The notes below the pieces were generated by a model. That model worked only from the letters and a program-made list of their open reading frames with translations. It did no database searches and was not told where the DNA came from. DNA of 12,532 nt from JBJXGF01 sp046153015 (lineage in GTDB: Bacteria; Actinomycetota; Acidimicrobiia; Acidimicrobiales; CAIXPF01): contig JBJXGF010000262.1 in NCBI GenBank assembly GCA_046153015.1, positions 1 to 12,532 of the forward strand. Direction: 5' to 3'. Position 1 is the first letter of the stretch. Each line of letters opens with the position of its first letter. A program made the translations under genes and the position numbers. This document shows positions 1 through 6,833 of the stretch, one piece after another.

Positions 1-34
1 GATATCGATTCGGTGCGAACGAGCGGGAGTCTGG
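1..34. repeat. Possible truncated copy of the palindromic element found at 7701-7752
   Basis: The first 12 bases, GATATCGATTCG, are identical to 7724-7735, which spans the centre and right arm of the large palindrome in the MFS gene. Similarity then becomes patchy: TGCGA, GCG and TCTGG occur in the same order as in the right arm, with small insertions. The stretch is AT-rich compared with the rest of the window and lies just past the stop codon of the M50 protease gene, in intergenic DNA. The left half would fall outside the window. The match is short, so this is a suggestion and not a firm repeat call. Confidence 0.3.
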
Positions 35-1312
35 TTAGCGGGCGAGGAGGTCGGCGGCGGCGGCGCGGGCGGTGATCTGCTTTTCGAGCTGGACGCGCAC
101 CCACCCGGTGGCCCGGAGCTTGCGAGCGTCGTTCAGGGCCAGCTCGGCGTCCTGCCAGCGTCCGAGCTCGAGCTGACCGAGCGCCGTCCAGGAGAGCGTC
201 TCCCCCTTTGCCGAGCCTCGCAGCTTCGCCCCGCCTCGTTGCAGCAGCGGCAGGCCCTCGGCCGCCCGGCCCGTCGCCACGAGCGCCGCGCCTCGCGCTC
301 GCTGCGCAACGGCCGCCCAGGGCATCAGGCCGTACGCCGCGTCAGCGTGGGCGAGCGCTGGGGCCCGCAGCTCGGGCTTGCCGCTCGACACCTCGGCCCA
401 GGCCAGCGTCGCGAACGCCTCGGCCACCCGTTCCGCCGCCAATCCCTGTGGTGCGGCCAGCACCTCGCGTAGCCTGGCCGCGCCGGCCTCGAAGCCGCCG
501 TTCTGCACCCGGCCGATCGCCCAGCCCAGCTTCGCCTCGGCGGCGGCGTCGGCATCCGGGTAGGGCGCGATGCCCGCCTTGCCGGCCTCGAAGGCCTCGT
601 CGTAGGCCGCCGCGTCGATCTCGCCTTCCAGCTCGCCCGGCTTCGCGTTGACGATCTGGAGCACGCGGTAGGCGTCGCTCATGAAGTCCCGGCCCCGAGC
701 CCGGAAGCGAAACGGCACCAGGTTCACGAGCAGGATCAGAAGCTGGAGCAGGCCGAGGCGATGGTCGAGCGCCTGGTGGTACTCGCTCGCCGGCGACCAC
801 CACCACACGAAGAAGAGCAGCGCCATCGTCGCCAGCGGGCCGCCCAGCGTGACCGCCATCTGCCGGTCCCGCAGGCCGGCGCCCTTGTGCCCCGGGGGCA
901 GCACGCCGCCGCCGAAAGGCAGCGGACCGAAGCGGAACACCACCCCGCCGAGCGGCGTCCGCACGGTGGGTCCGACGCCTAGCACCACCGTCGTGACGTT
1001 CCGTGACGCGAACAGGCCCACCACGGCGTGGCCCGCTTCGTGCACGAACACCGACAGGCCCGCCGCCGTCGCCAGCGCGAACACCCCACGCAGCACGGCG
1101 GCCGGCGACAGCAGGAACCACAGCGCCACGATCACGCCGAGGCCGACCAGCAGCGTCCGGCGCTGCATCCGGTTGAGCTTCGGGAGCGGGTTCCGGCACG
1201 GCGGGCAGAAGAGCTCGGCGCCTTTGCCGAGCGGTTGGAGCAGGCCCCGGCCGACCCCGGCCTCGACGCCGCACTTGCTGCATATGCCGCGCTGAACCCC
1301 GTGGTCGTGCAT
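35..1312 (-). CDS. Zinc-ribbon / M50 site-2-protease-family membrane metalloprotease with TPR-like C-terminus
   Basis: Probable intramembrane zinc protease of family M50 (site-2 protease type), 425 aa, ATG start at 1312, TAA stop. Domains in order: (1) an N-terminal zinc ribbon with CxxC pairs at C11/C14 and C36/C39; (2) a membrane core of about four hydrophobic segments (roughly 51-72, 74-103, 151-171, 185-203) with the zinc-binding HEAGH at 91-95 and a later N197-L-V-P200 followed by S212-D213, which stands where M50 enzymes have the third metal ligand; (3) a soluble Ala/Leu-rich helical region from about 235 to the end, with TPR-like helix pairs. Known for the family: cleavage of membrane-anchored substrates such as anti-sigma factors. 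The substrate here is unknown. The third-ligand motif departs from the usual xDG form (S-D-A-Y), so activity is likely but not certain. It starts 83 bases after the GGDEF-EAL gene. No strong Shine-Dalgarno is visible. Confidence 0.85.
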   Translation of the reverse strand: MHDHGVQRGICSKCGVEAGVGRGLLQPLGKGAELFCPPCRNPLPKLNRMQRRTLLVGLGVIVALWFLLSPAAVLRGVFALATAAGLSVFVHEAGHAVVGLFASRNVTTVVLGVGPTVRTPLGGVVFRFGPLPFGGGVLPPGHKGAGLRDRQMAVTLGGPLATMALLFFVWWWSPASEYHQALDHRLGLLQLLILLVNLVPFRFRARGRDFMSDAYRVLQIVNAKPGELEGEIDAAAYDEAFEAGKAGIAPYPDADAAAEAKLGWAIGRVQNGGFEAGAARLREVLAAPQGLAAERVAEAFATLAWAEVSSGKPELRAPALAHADAAYGLMPWAAVAQRARGAALVATGRAAEGLPLLQRGGAKLRGSAKGETLSWTALGQLELGRWQDAELALNDARKLRATGWVRVQLEKQITARAAAADLLAR

Positions 1313-1342
1313 GGTTCCATCGTCGGCAGAACGGGTCGGAAA

Positions 1343-1352
1343 GCCTATAGGC
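1343..1352 (-). promoter_or_regulatory. Candidate -10 region / 10-base palindrome upstream of the M50 protease gene
   Basis: The 83-base gap between the GGDEF-EAL gene and the protease gene contains the perfect palindrome GCCTATAGGC. On the minus strand it includes TATAGG, a fair actinobacterial -10 hexamer about 33 bases before the ATG. No matching -35 was found at the usual spacing. It could be a promoter, an operator half-site or chance. The rest of the gap shows no terminator or other signal. Confidence 0.25.
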
Positions 1353-1395
1353 CGGGGGGCATCCTGCAGGGAGGGGATCGCGGCCGGCGGAGGCG

Positions 1396-3483
1396 CTACC
1401 TGGCGCCGAGCCGCTCGCTCAGGTCGTCCGCGCCGGTCGGGCGGGCGAAGAGGTAGCCCTGCGCCACCTGGCAGCCGAGCTCGAGCAGCTCGGCCGCCTG
1501 GTCCGGCTCCTCCACCCCCTCGGCGCAGACCCGCAGGCCGAGGTCGCGGCCGAGCCCGAGCACCGCGGCCACGACCGCCCGGTCGCTGCGGCGTTGGATC
1601 ATCCCGGCCACGAACGCCCGGTCGATCTTGAGGAAGCTCACCGGCAGCTCGCTGATGAGGTTCAACGAGGCATGGCCAATGCCGACGTCGTCGAGGCCCA
1701 CGTGCACCCCGATCTCACGCAGCGCCGTCATGTTCGCCGCGATCCGGTCGAGCTCGCCGATCTCGCTCTGCTCCACCAGCTCGAGGTAGAGCCGATCCGG
1801 CGCCAACCCGCTCTCGGCGAGGCGCTCGACGACGAAGGCGTCGAACCCGTCGCTGGCGAAGAGGGCGGCGGACACGTTGCAGTTGAGCGCCGGCCCCTCC
1901 CGTCCGCCTGCTCTGGGCAGCCAGCGGGCCGCGGCCCGGGCCGCCTTGGCCAGGACCAAGCGGTCGAGCGCCGGCAGCAGCCCTCGCTGCTCGGCGATGT
2001 CGATGAACTCCGACGGCTCCAGCAGGCCGCCGTCCTCGGCGGGCAGGCGCACCAGGGCCTCGGCGCCCACCAGCCGACCGCTGCGCAGGTCCACGATCGC
2101 CTGGTACCGCACCCGCAGGCCGTCGGCGGCCATGGCCTGCTCCAGCAGCTTGGTGGTGGCCGCACGGCGCTGCATCTCGTCGCCCAGCGCGCTGCGGTAG
2201 AGCTCGCAGCGCCCCCGGCCCCGGGCCTTGGCCTCGTACAGCGCGAGGTCGGCCTTGCGCAGCAACGACTTGGGGGTGTCGCCCGGGGCGGCGACGGCCA
2301 CCCCGATGCTGGCCGACGTGCTCGGCTCACCCTTGGACGCCGCGGCCAGCGCAGCCAGCAGCCCGTCGGCCCGTCCCAGCGCCGCGCGCTCGTCGGTCAC
2401 GGTGGTGAGCAGCACGAACTCGTCGCCGCCGAGGCGGGCCAGGGTGTCGCCGGGCCCGCAGGCGTCGGCCAGCCGGTCGACCACCTCCACGAGGACGGCG
2501 TCGCCCTGGGCGTGGCCGAGCGCGTCGTTGACCTCCTTGAAGTGGTCGAGGTCGCAGAAGAGCAGCGCCGGCCGGCCTTCGCCTCCGCTTCGCAGCGCCC
2601 CGCCGAGACGCTTCTCGAGCAGCGTCCGGTTGGCGGCGCCGGTGAGCGGGTCGTGGGTGGCCTGGTGGAGGAGCTGTCGCTCGTAGGCCCGGCTGGCGGT
2701 CACATCCCGGAACACCGCCATCGCCCCCAGCACCCGACCGGAGCCATCCCGCAGGGCCTGCCCGGACACCTGCACCTGGCGGGCCGGTCCGCCCCCGACG
2801 CGCAGCAAGTACTCGCCCGAGCACGGCTCGTCGCGCAGCGCGACGGCGAGCGGCAAGGCGCGACCCGTGAGCGGACCGCCGCCCTCGATCGGCTCGAGCT
2901 CGGCGCCCAGCGGCCACCGCACGGGCGGCGTGTTCCCCTCGGCCAGGCCGAGCAGATCGGCCATCACCCGGTTGATCACGGTGAGCGAGCCGGCCTTGTC
3001 GCAGGCGATCACGCCGTCGTGCACGTGGTGCAGCAGGGTGTACATGAGGCCCACCGCCCGCGTCTGCTCGGGGCCGTGGGCGACGGCCACGGCCTCCCTT
3101 GCCGTGACCACGATGCCCTGCAGCAGCGGGTCGTCGAGCTGGTTGGTGGCGGTGAGCTCGAAGGGGACCCACGCGCCGTCGGCGTGACGGACACGGGCCT
3201 GGATCCGAGGGGTCGACTGGCGCCGCCGATGATGGTTGAGGGCCACCAGGGCGTGGTCGAGGTCCTCGCCGTGGATCAGCTCGGCGGCGGACAGCCCCAC
3301 GATCTCGGCCGGCGCTCGACCGAGGAGATGGGCGGTGGCGGCGCTGGCGTAGCGCACGACGCCGGAGGCGTCGATGACCGCCAGCGCGTCGTAGGACGCG
3401 GCGACCAGCCGCTCCAGGTACTCACCCGTCGTCGACGACCCGCCCCCGGTGCTCGGTGGGGATGCGTTCGAGAGCTCCACCAC
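1396..3483 (-). CDS. PAS-PAS-GGDEF-EAL cyclic-di-GMP signalling protein
   Basis: Predicted cytoplasmic sensor that makes and/or degrades cyclic-di-GMP; 695 aa, GTG start at 3483 (a second GTG follows at once), TAG stop. Domains: PAS 1 (about 20-130), PAS 2 (about 145-262), GGDEF (about 270-430) and EAL (about 440-690). The cyclase signature is intact (LGGDEF, 351-356). The RxxD inhibitory site five residues upstream is replaced by G343-P-G-D346, so product inhibition is probably lost. EAL residues are present: E475-A-L, N536, E568/E571, D598-D599, K619, E655 and Q675 (in QGYLF). The loop after the DD pair reads DDVGIG where DDFGTG is usual. No transmembrane segment or signal peptide was seen, so PAS domains probably sense an internal cue (redox, oxygen or a small ligand), though no cofactor residue can be named. 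Which activity dominates cannot be told from sequence. Confidence 0.93.
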   Translation of the reverse strand: MVELSNASPPSTGGGSSTTGEYLERLVAASYDALAVIDASGVVRYASAATAHLLGRAPAEIVGLSAAELIHGEDLDHALVALNHHRRRQSTPRIQARVRHADGAWVPFELTATNQLDDPLLQGIVVTAREAVAVAHGPEQTRAVGLMYTLLHHVHDGVIACDKAGSLTVINRVMADLLGLAEGNTPPVRWPLGAELEPIEGGGPLTGRALPLAVALRDEPCSGEYLLRVGGGPARQVQVSGQALRDGSGRVLGAMAVFRDVTASRAYERQLLHQATHDPLTGAANRTLLEKRLGGALRSGGEGRPALLFCDLDHFKEVNDALGHAQGDAVLVEVVDRLADACGPGDTLARLGGDEFVLLTTVTDERAALGRADGLLAALAAASKGEPSTSASIGVAVAAPGDTPKSLLRKADLALYEAKARGRGRCELYRSALGDEMQRRAATTKLLEQAMAADGLRVRYQAIVDLRSGRLVGAEALVRLPAEDGGLLEPSEFIDIAEQRGLLPALDRLVLAKAARAAARWLPRAGGREGPALNCNVSAALFASDGFDAFVVERLAESGLAPDRLYLELVEQSEIGELDRIAANMTALREIGVHVGLDDVGIGHASLNLISELPVSFLKIDRAFVAGMIQRRSDRAVVAAVLGLGRDLGLRVCAEGVEEPDQAAELLELGCQVAQGYLFARPTGADDLSERLGAR

Positions 3484-3562
3484 GCAGTCGTTTGTATCAC
3501 CGCAGCGCTCGATTTGCGCGCCCTGAGCGCGAAGCGGTCCCGCGCTGTGTGCGGTCGGTGGC
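3484..3562 (-). promoter_or_regulatory. 79-base gap with a weak candidate promoter before the PAS-GGDEF-EAL gene
   Basis: On the minus strand, TGATACAAA ends eight bases before the GTG start. It resembles an extended -10 (TG-N-TACAAA) and would give a leaderless or near-leaderless transcript, which is common in actinobacteria. No good -35 is seen. Closer to the CoA-transferase stop, 3514-3533 can form a short stem (CGCGC/GCGCG with a five-base loop), but there is no T-run after it, so it is not called a terminator. The gene may instead be read through from upstream. Confidence 0.25.
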
Positions 3563-5917
3563 TCAGCGCAACGCGCCGCTCTCGCGCAGCGCGGCCACCT
3601 CCGCCTCGCTGTAGCCGAGAAGGCCGACCAGGATCTCCTCGGTGTGCTGGCCGAGCAGCGGGGCGGGCGCCTGCAGGCCGTTGGGGCTGCGGTGCATGAT
3701 CCACGGGATGCCCGGCACCGTTCGTCGCCCCACGAGGGGATGGTCAGGGCGCTCGAGGAAGCCGCGCGCTTCGAGCTGGGCGTCGCCGCCGTAGAGGTCG
3801 GCCGGGCTGAGCGAGGGGAACGCCGCCACCCCGGCGGCCTGCAGCGCCCGGGTCGCGTCCCAGCGGTCCTGGTCGGCGGCCCAGGCGGCGATCCGCTCGT
3901 CGAGCGCGGCCTCGTTGGCCTTCCGGTCGGCGGCCGTGGCGAAGCGAGCGTCCCCGTCGAGCCCGCCGCCGACCACGCGGCACAGGCTGGCCCACTCCTC
4001 GTCGGTGGTCACCGCGATCGTCAGCCAGTCGTCCTCGCCCCTCGCCCGATAGCAGTTGTGGGGCGCCCACACGAGGTCCCGATTCCCGGCGCGCGCCCGC
4101 TGCTCGCCGGTGAGCGCGTGCGCCATCCACCCCTCGCCGACCGTGGCGGCGACGGCCTCGACCATCGCCACGTCGATGCGGGCCGCGGGCTCGCCGCGCC
4201 GGCGGGCGAAGAGCGCGGCGACGATCCCGAGGGCCATCGCCAGCCCGCTGGCCGGGTCGCCGAGGGCGATGCCCAGCTCGACGGGCGGCCCGTCCTCATA
4301 GCCGGTGAGCGACGACAGGCCGGACAGGGCGCCGCCGGCCGGGCCGTAGGCCATGTACCCCGTGTGGAGCCCGGTCTGGCCGTAGCCGCTCACCGAGGCG
4401 ACGACGGCCTGCGGGTTCAGCCGGCGGACGTCGTCCACCCCGAAGCCGAGCTTGGCCATGGCCCCGACCTCGAAGTTGTCGACCACGACGTCGGACCGCG
4501 CCACCAGGCGGCGTATCGCCTCCTGGCCGGCCGGGTGGCGCAGGTTGACCTGCACGCTTTTCTTCGCCGCGCTCCACTGGTGGAACGTCCCCGGGGTGTC
4601 GTGACTCGGTTCGACCCCGGCGGGGTGGAACGGCAGGCGGCGGGTCAGGTCGAGGTGGTCGAGCGACTCGAGCTTGATCACCTCGGCGCCGAGGTGGCTC
4701 AGCAGCTCGCAGCAGTACGGCCCGGCCCAGATCCACGTGAAGTCGCAGATCCGCACCCCCTCGAGCGGGCGGCCGGCGCTCGCCGAGGGCAGGCCCGTCG
4801 CCGGCGTGGGCTGCGGGCGGGCAGCGGCACGGGGGGCGCGGGCGGCGAACCCGCCGCCGTCGTGCTCGCCGCGCTTCGGCGCCGGGCGGCGCAGCCCCCA
4901 CCACGGCTGATCCGCCTGGAACAGCGGGCCCGGCAGGGTGAGCCCGTCGACCGCCGCGAAGAAGTTGCGGGCGGCGAGCCCGGCGTCGGCGGTCAGGTCG
5001 GCCATCGTGCGCACCGGCGACATGCAGAGCCGCCGCCGCTGCCCCTCCCGGTAGAGGTCCTCGACCTTCCAGCCGGCGAACCACTCGGCCAGGAACATGT
5101 TGACGACGTCAGGGTTCTCGTTGCGCTCGGCGAAGGTGGCCACCACGTCCAGCTGGGTCCACTCCGGGTTGCCCATCAGCTCGACGAGGCTGCGCCACTG
5201 CTCCTCCTCGACGCAGATGAACTGGATGAGGCCGTCGCTGCAGGCGTAGATCCCCCACGGGTTGAGCGTGCGCACACCCAGCCGCGTGGGGTTCGCCCCG
5301 AGGTAGGTGTACGAGACCGGCGCCGTCTCGGTCATCTTGGCGATCGCGGCGAAGACCGAGAAGTCGAGGTGCTCGCCCAGGCCGGTGCGTTCGGCGCGGT
5401 CGAGCGCGGCGAGCGCGGCGATGGCGGCCAGCGTGCCGGCCTGGATGCAGGCCTGATGGCCGAACGGCTTGAGCGGCGGCAGATCGGCGCGGTCCGAGGC
5501 CCCCGGCGTGAGCCAGCCCCAGCCGCCGCCGTGCATGAGCGTGAGCTCCTCGGCGCGGTAGTCGGCGTACGGGCCGGTGAGCCCGAACGGCGACACCGAG
5601 GCGATCACGAGCGACGGCGACGACTTGGCGAGCCCGTCGAGATCGAGGCCTCGGGCCCGGGCGGCGGCCGGGCCGAGGTCGTGGATGAGCAGGTCGGCCT
5701 CGGCGGCCAGCCCCGCCAGCCCGCTCGTGACCGACGCCTTGTTGGTGTTGAGCCAGCGGTCGAGCTGGTGCGGCCGGCGCCTGACCCCGTCGAGCTCGGG
5801 GTCGAGGTCCTCCACCCGGATCACCTCGGCGCCGAGATCGGCGAAGAGCTTGGCCGTCCACGCGGCGGCGACCCCGCCGGCCGCTTCGGTCACGCGTACA
5901 CCCTCGAGCCCTGGCAT
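3563..5917 (-). CDS. Fused two-domain type III (CaiB/BaiF/formyl-CoA-transferase family) CoA-transferase
   Basis: Predicted cytosolic CoA-transferase moving CoA from an acyl-CoA donor to a carboxylic acid; 784 aa, ATG at 5917, TGA stop. Family members are usually near 400 aa and form interlocked dimers; here two copies are fused. The N-terminal half (about 1-345) begins LEGVRVTEAAGG and the C-terminal half (about 384-784) begins LEGVRICDFTW. A Pro/Ala-rich linker (about 346-383) joins them. In the C-terminal half the catalytic aspartate lies in GDPASG (D554), as in formyl-CoA transferase. At the matching place the N-terminal half has GHQACI (H154), so that half probably cannot form the aspartyl-CoA intermediate and may serve structure or CoA binding. 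The substrate is unknown; such enzymes in actinobacteria often act in degradation of carnitine, aromatic, steroid-like or fatty acids. It lies 22 bases after the DNA glycosylase gene on the same strand, so co-transcription is likely. Confidence 0.93.
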   Translation of the reverse strand: MPGLEGVRVTEAAGGVAAAWTAKLFADLGAEVIRVEDLDPELDGVRRRPHQLDRWLNTNKASVTSGLAGLAAEADLLIHDLGPAAARARGLDLDGLAKSSPSLVIASVSPFGLTGPYADYRAEELTLMHGGGWGWLTPGASDRADLPPLKPFGHQACIQAGTLAAIAALAALDRAERTGLGEHLDFSVFAAIAKMTETAPVSYTYLGANPTRLGVRTLNPWGIYACSDGLIQFICVEEEQWRSLVELMGNPEWTQLDVVATFAERNENPDVVNMFLAEWFAGWKVEDLYREGQRRRLCMSPVRTMADLTADAGLAARNFFAAVDGLTLPGPLFQADQPWWGLRRPAPKRGEHDGGGFAARAPRAAARPQPTPATGLPSASAGRPLEGVRICDFTWIWAGPYCCELLSHLGAEVIKLESLDHLDLTRRLPFHPAGVEPSHDTPGTFHQWSAAKKSVQVNLRHPAGQEAIRRLVARSDVVVDNFEVGAMAKLGFGVDDVRRLNPQAVVASVSGYGQTGLHTGYMAYGPAGGALSGLSSLTGYEDGPPVELGIALGDPASGLAMALGIVAALFARRRGEPAARIDVAMVEAVAATVGEGWMAHALTGEQRARAGNRDLVWAPHNCYRARGEDDWLTIAVTTDEEWASLCRVVGGGLDGDARFATAADRKANEAALDERIAAWAADQDRWDATRALQAAGVAAFPSLSPADLYGGDAQLEARGFLERPDHPLVGRRTVPGIPWIMHRSPNGLQAPAPLLGQHTEEILVGLLGYSEAEVAALRESGALR

Positions 5918-5939
5918 CGGCGGCAGGCTATTCGGCCCG

Positions 5940-6833
5940 TCACTCGGCCATCAGCTCTTCCACGGTTTTCGGCCAGTCGTCCTTGAGCAGTCGGGACAGG
6001 GACCGGTCGGCCAGCAGCTTGCCGCCGGTCTGGCAGCGGGCGCAGTAGTTGACCTCGTTCTCGGCGTAGGCGATGCGCTGCACCGGCGCGCCGCAGATCG
6101 AGCACGGCTGTTTGTACTTGCCGTGCACGACCATGTCGGGCCGGAACGCGGTGACCTTCTCCGGGAAGCCGTCGCCCACCTCGGCGCGGAGCCGCTCGGT
6201 CCACTCGCGGAGGGTGGCCTGCGTCACGCGATGGAGCCGGGCCATCTCCTCGTCGGTGAGCTGGCCCGTGCGGGCGAGGGGCGACAGCTGCGCGTGGACC
6301 AGGATCTCGTCGGAGTAGGCGTTGCCAATCCCGGAGAAGGCTGTGGGGTCGGTGAGGGCCCGCTTGAGGGTGCGGTTGCGCGACCGCAGGCGGGCGGCGA
6401 ACTCGTCGAGGCCCATCTCCAGGGGCTCGGCGCCGCCGCGGTCCTGCTCAGCGAGCGCGGCGGGCCCGTCCAGCAGCCAGAGCCGCGCCCGCTTCTTGGT
6501 GGCGGCTTCGTTGAGCAGCAGGGTGCCGTGTTCGAAGCCGAACGCGGCGAGCCCGACCTTGGCGGGAGGCTTGACGCCGGGCTTGTCCCTCCAGTGGAGG
6601 CGGCCGGCGATCATGAGGTGGATCACGAGGTAGAGCTCGCCCTCGAGCCGCCAGACCAGCCGCTTGCCCAGGCGGGCGAGCCCGACGACGCGGCGCCCGA
6701 CGATGGCCTCGATGGGCGGGTCGTAGGTCTGCAGGAGCGAGATGCCCGCGATCCGCACGCTTTGCACGGGGCGGTCCACGATGCGCCGCTCGAGCGCTTC
6801 GAGGTAGACGACGACGTCAGGCAGCTCCGGCAC
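5940..6833 (-). CDS. Fpg/Nei-family bifunctional DNA glycosylase / AP lyase
   Basis: Base-excision repair enzyme that removes oxidised bases (such as 8-oxoguanine or ring-opened purines) and cleaves the abasic site; 297 aa, close to the family norm. The start is fixed by chemistry: after Met removal, Pro2 of MPELPDV is the family's Schiff-base nucleophile, with Glu3 next to it. The GTG codon at 6833 is therefore the true start. Other hallmarks: a Lys in the LGKRLVW segment, the helix-two-turn-helix signature GIGNAYSDEIL, and a C-terminal zinc finger with CSIC and CARCQ. The PELPDV rather than PELPEVE opening suggests a branch apart from classical MutM, so the preferred lesion is not assigned. 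The start overlaps the end of the MFS gene by 17 bases and no good Shine-Dalgarno is needed if the two are translationally coupled. Confidence 0.95.
   Translation of the reverse strand: MPELPDVVVYLEALERRIVDRPVQSVRIAGISLLQTYDPPIEAIVGRRVVGLARLGKRLVWRLEGELYLVIHLMIAGRLHWRDKPGVKPPAKVGLAAFGFEHGTLLLNEAATKKRARLWLLDGPAALAEQDRGGAEPLEMGLDEFAARLRSRNRTLKRALTDPTAFSGIGNAYSDEILVHAQLSPLARTGQLTDEEMARLHRVTQATLREWTERLRAEVGDGFPEKVTAFRPDMVVHGKYKQPCSICGAPVQRIAYAENEVNYCARCQTGGKLLADRSLSRLLKDDWPKTVEELMAE

Noticed and set aside
3514..3533. Stem-loop after the CoA-transferase stop, considered as a terminator
   Set aside because: The stem is only five to seven pairs with a bulge, and no T-run follows on the minus strand.
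1594..3699. Very long plus-strand open frame opposite the PAS-GGDEF-EAL gene
   Set aside because: The product has no recognisable motif and a composition typical of antisense to GC-rich coding DNA; the minus-strand protein is unambiguous.
3644..5986. Very long plus-strand open frame opposite the CoA-transferase
   Set aside because: Its translation is Arg/Gly/Ala/His-rich with no recognisable domain, while the minus-strand frame encodes two clear CoA-transferase domains. Such antisense frames are common in DNA of this GC content.
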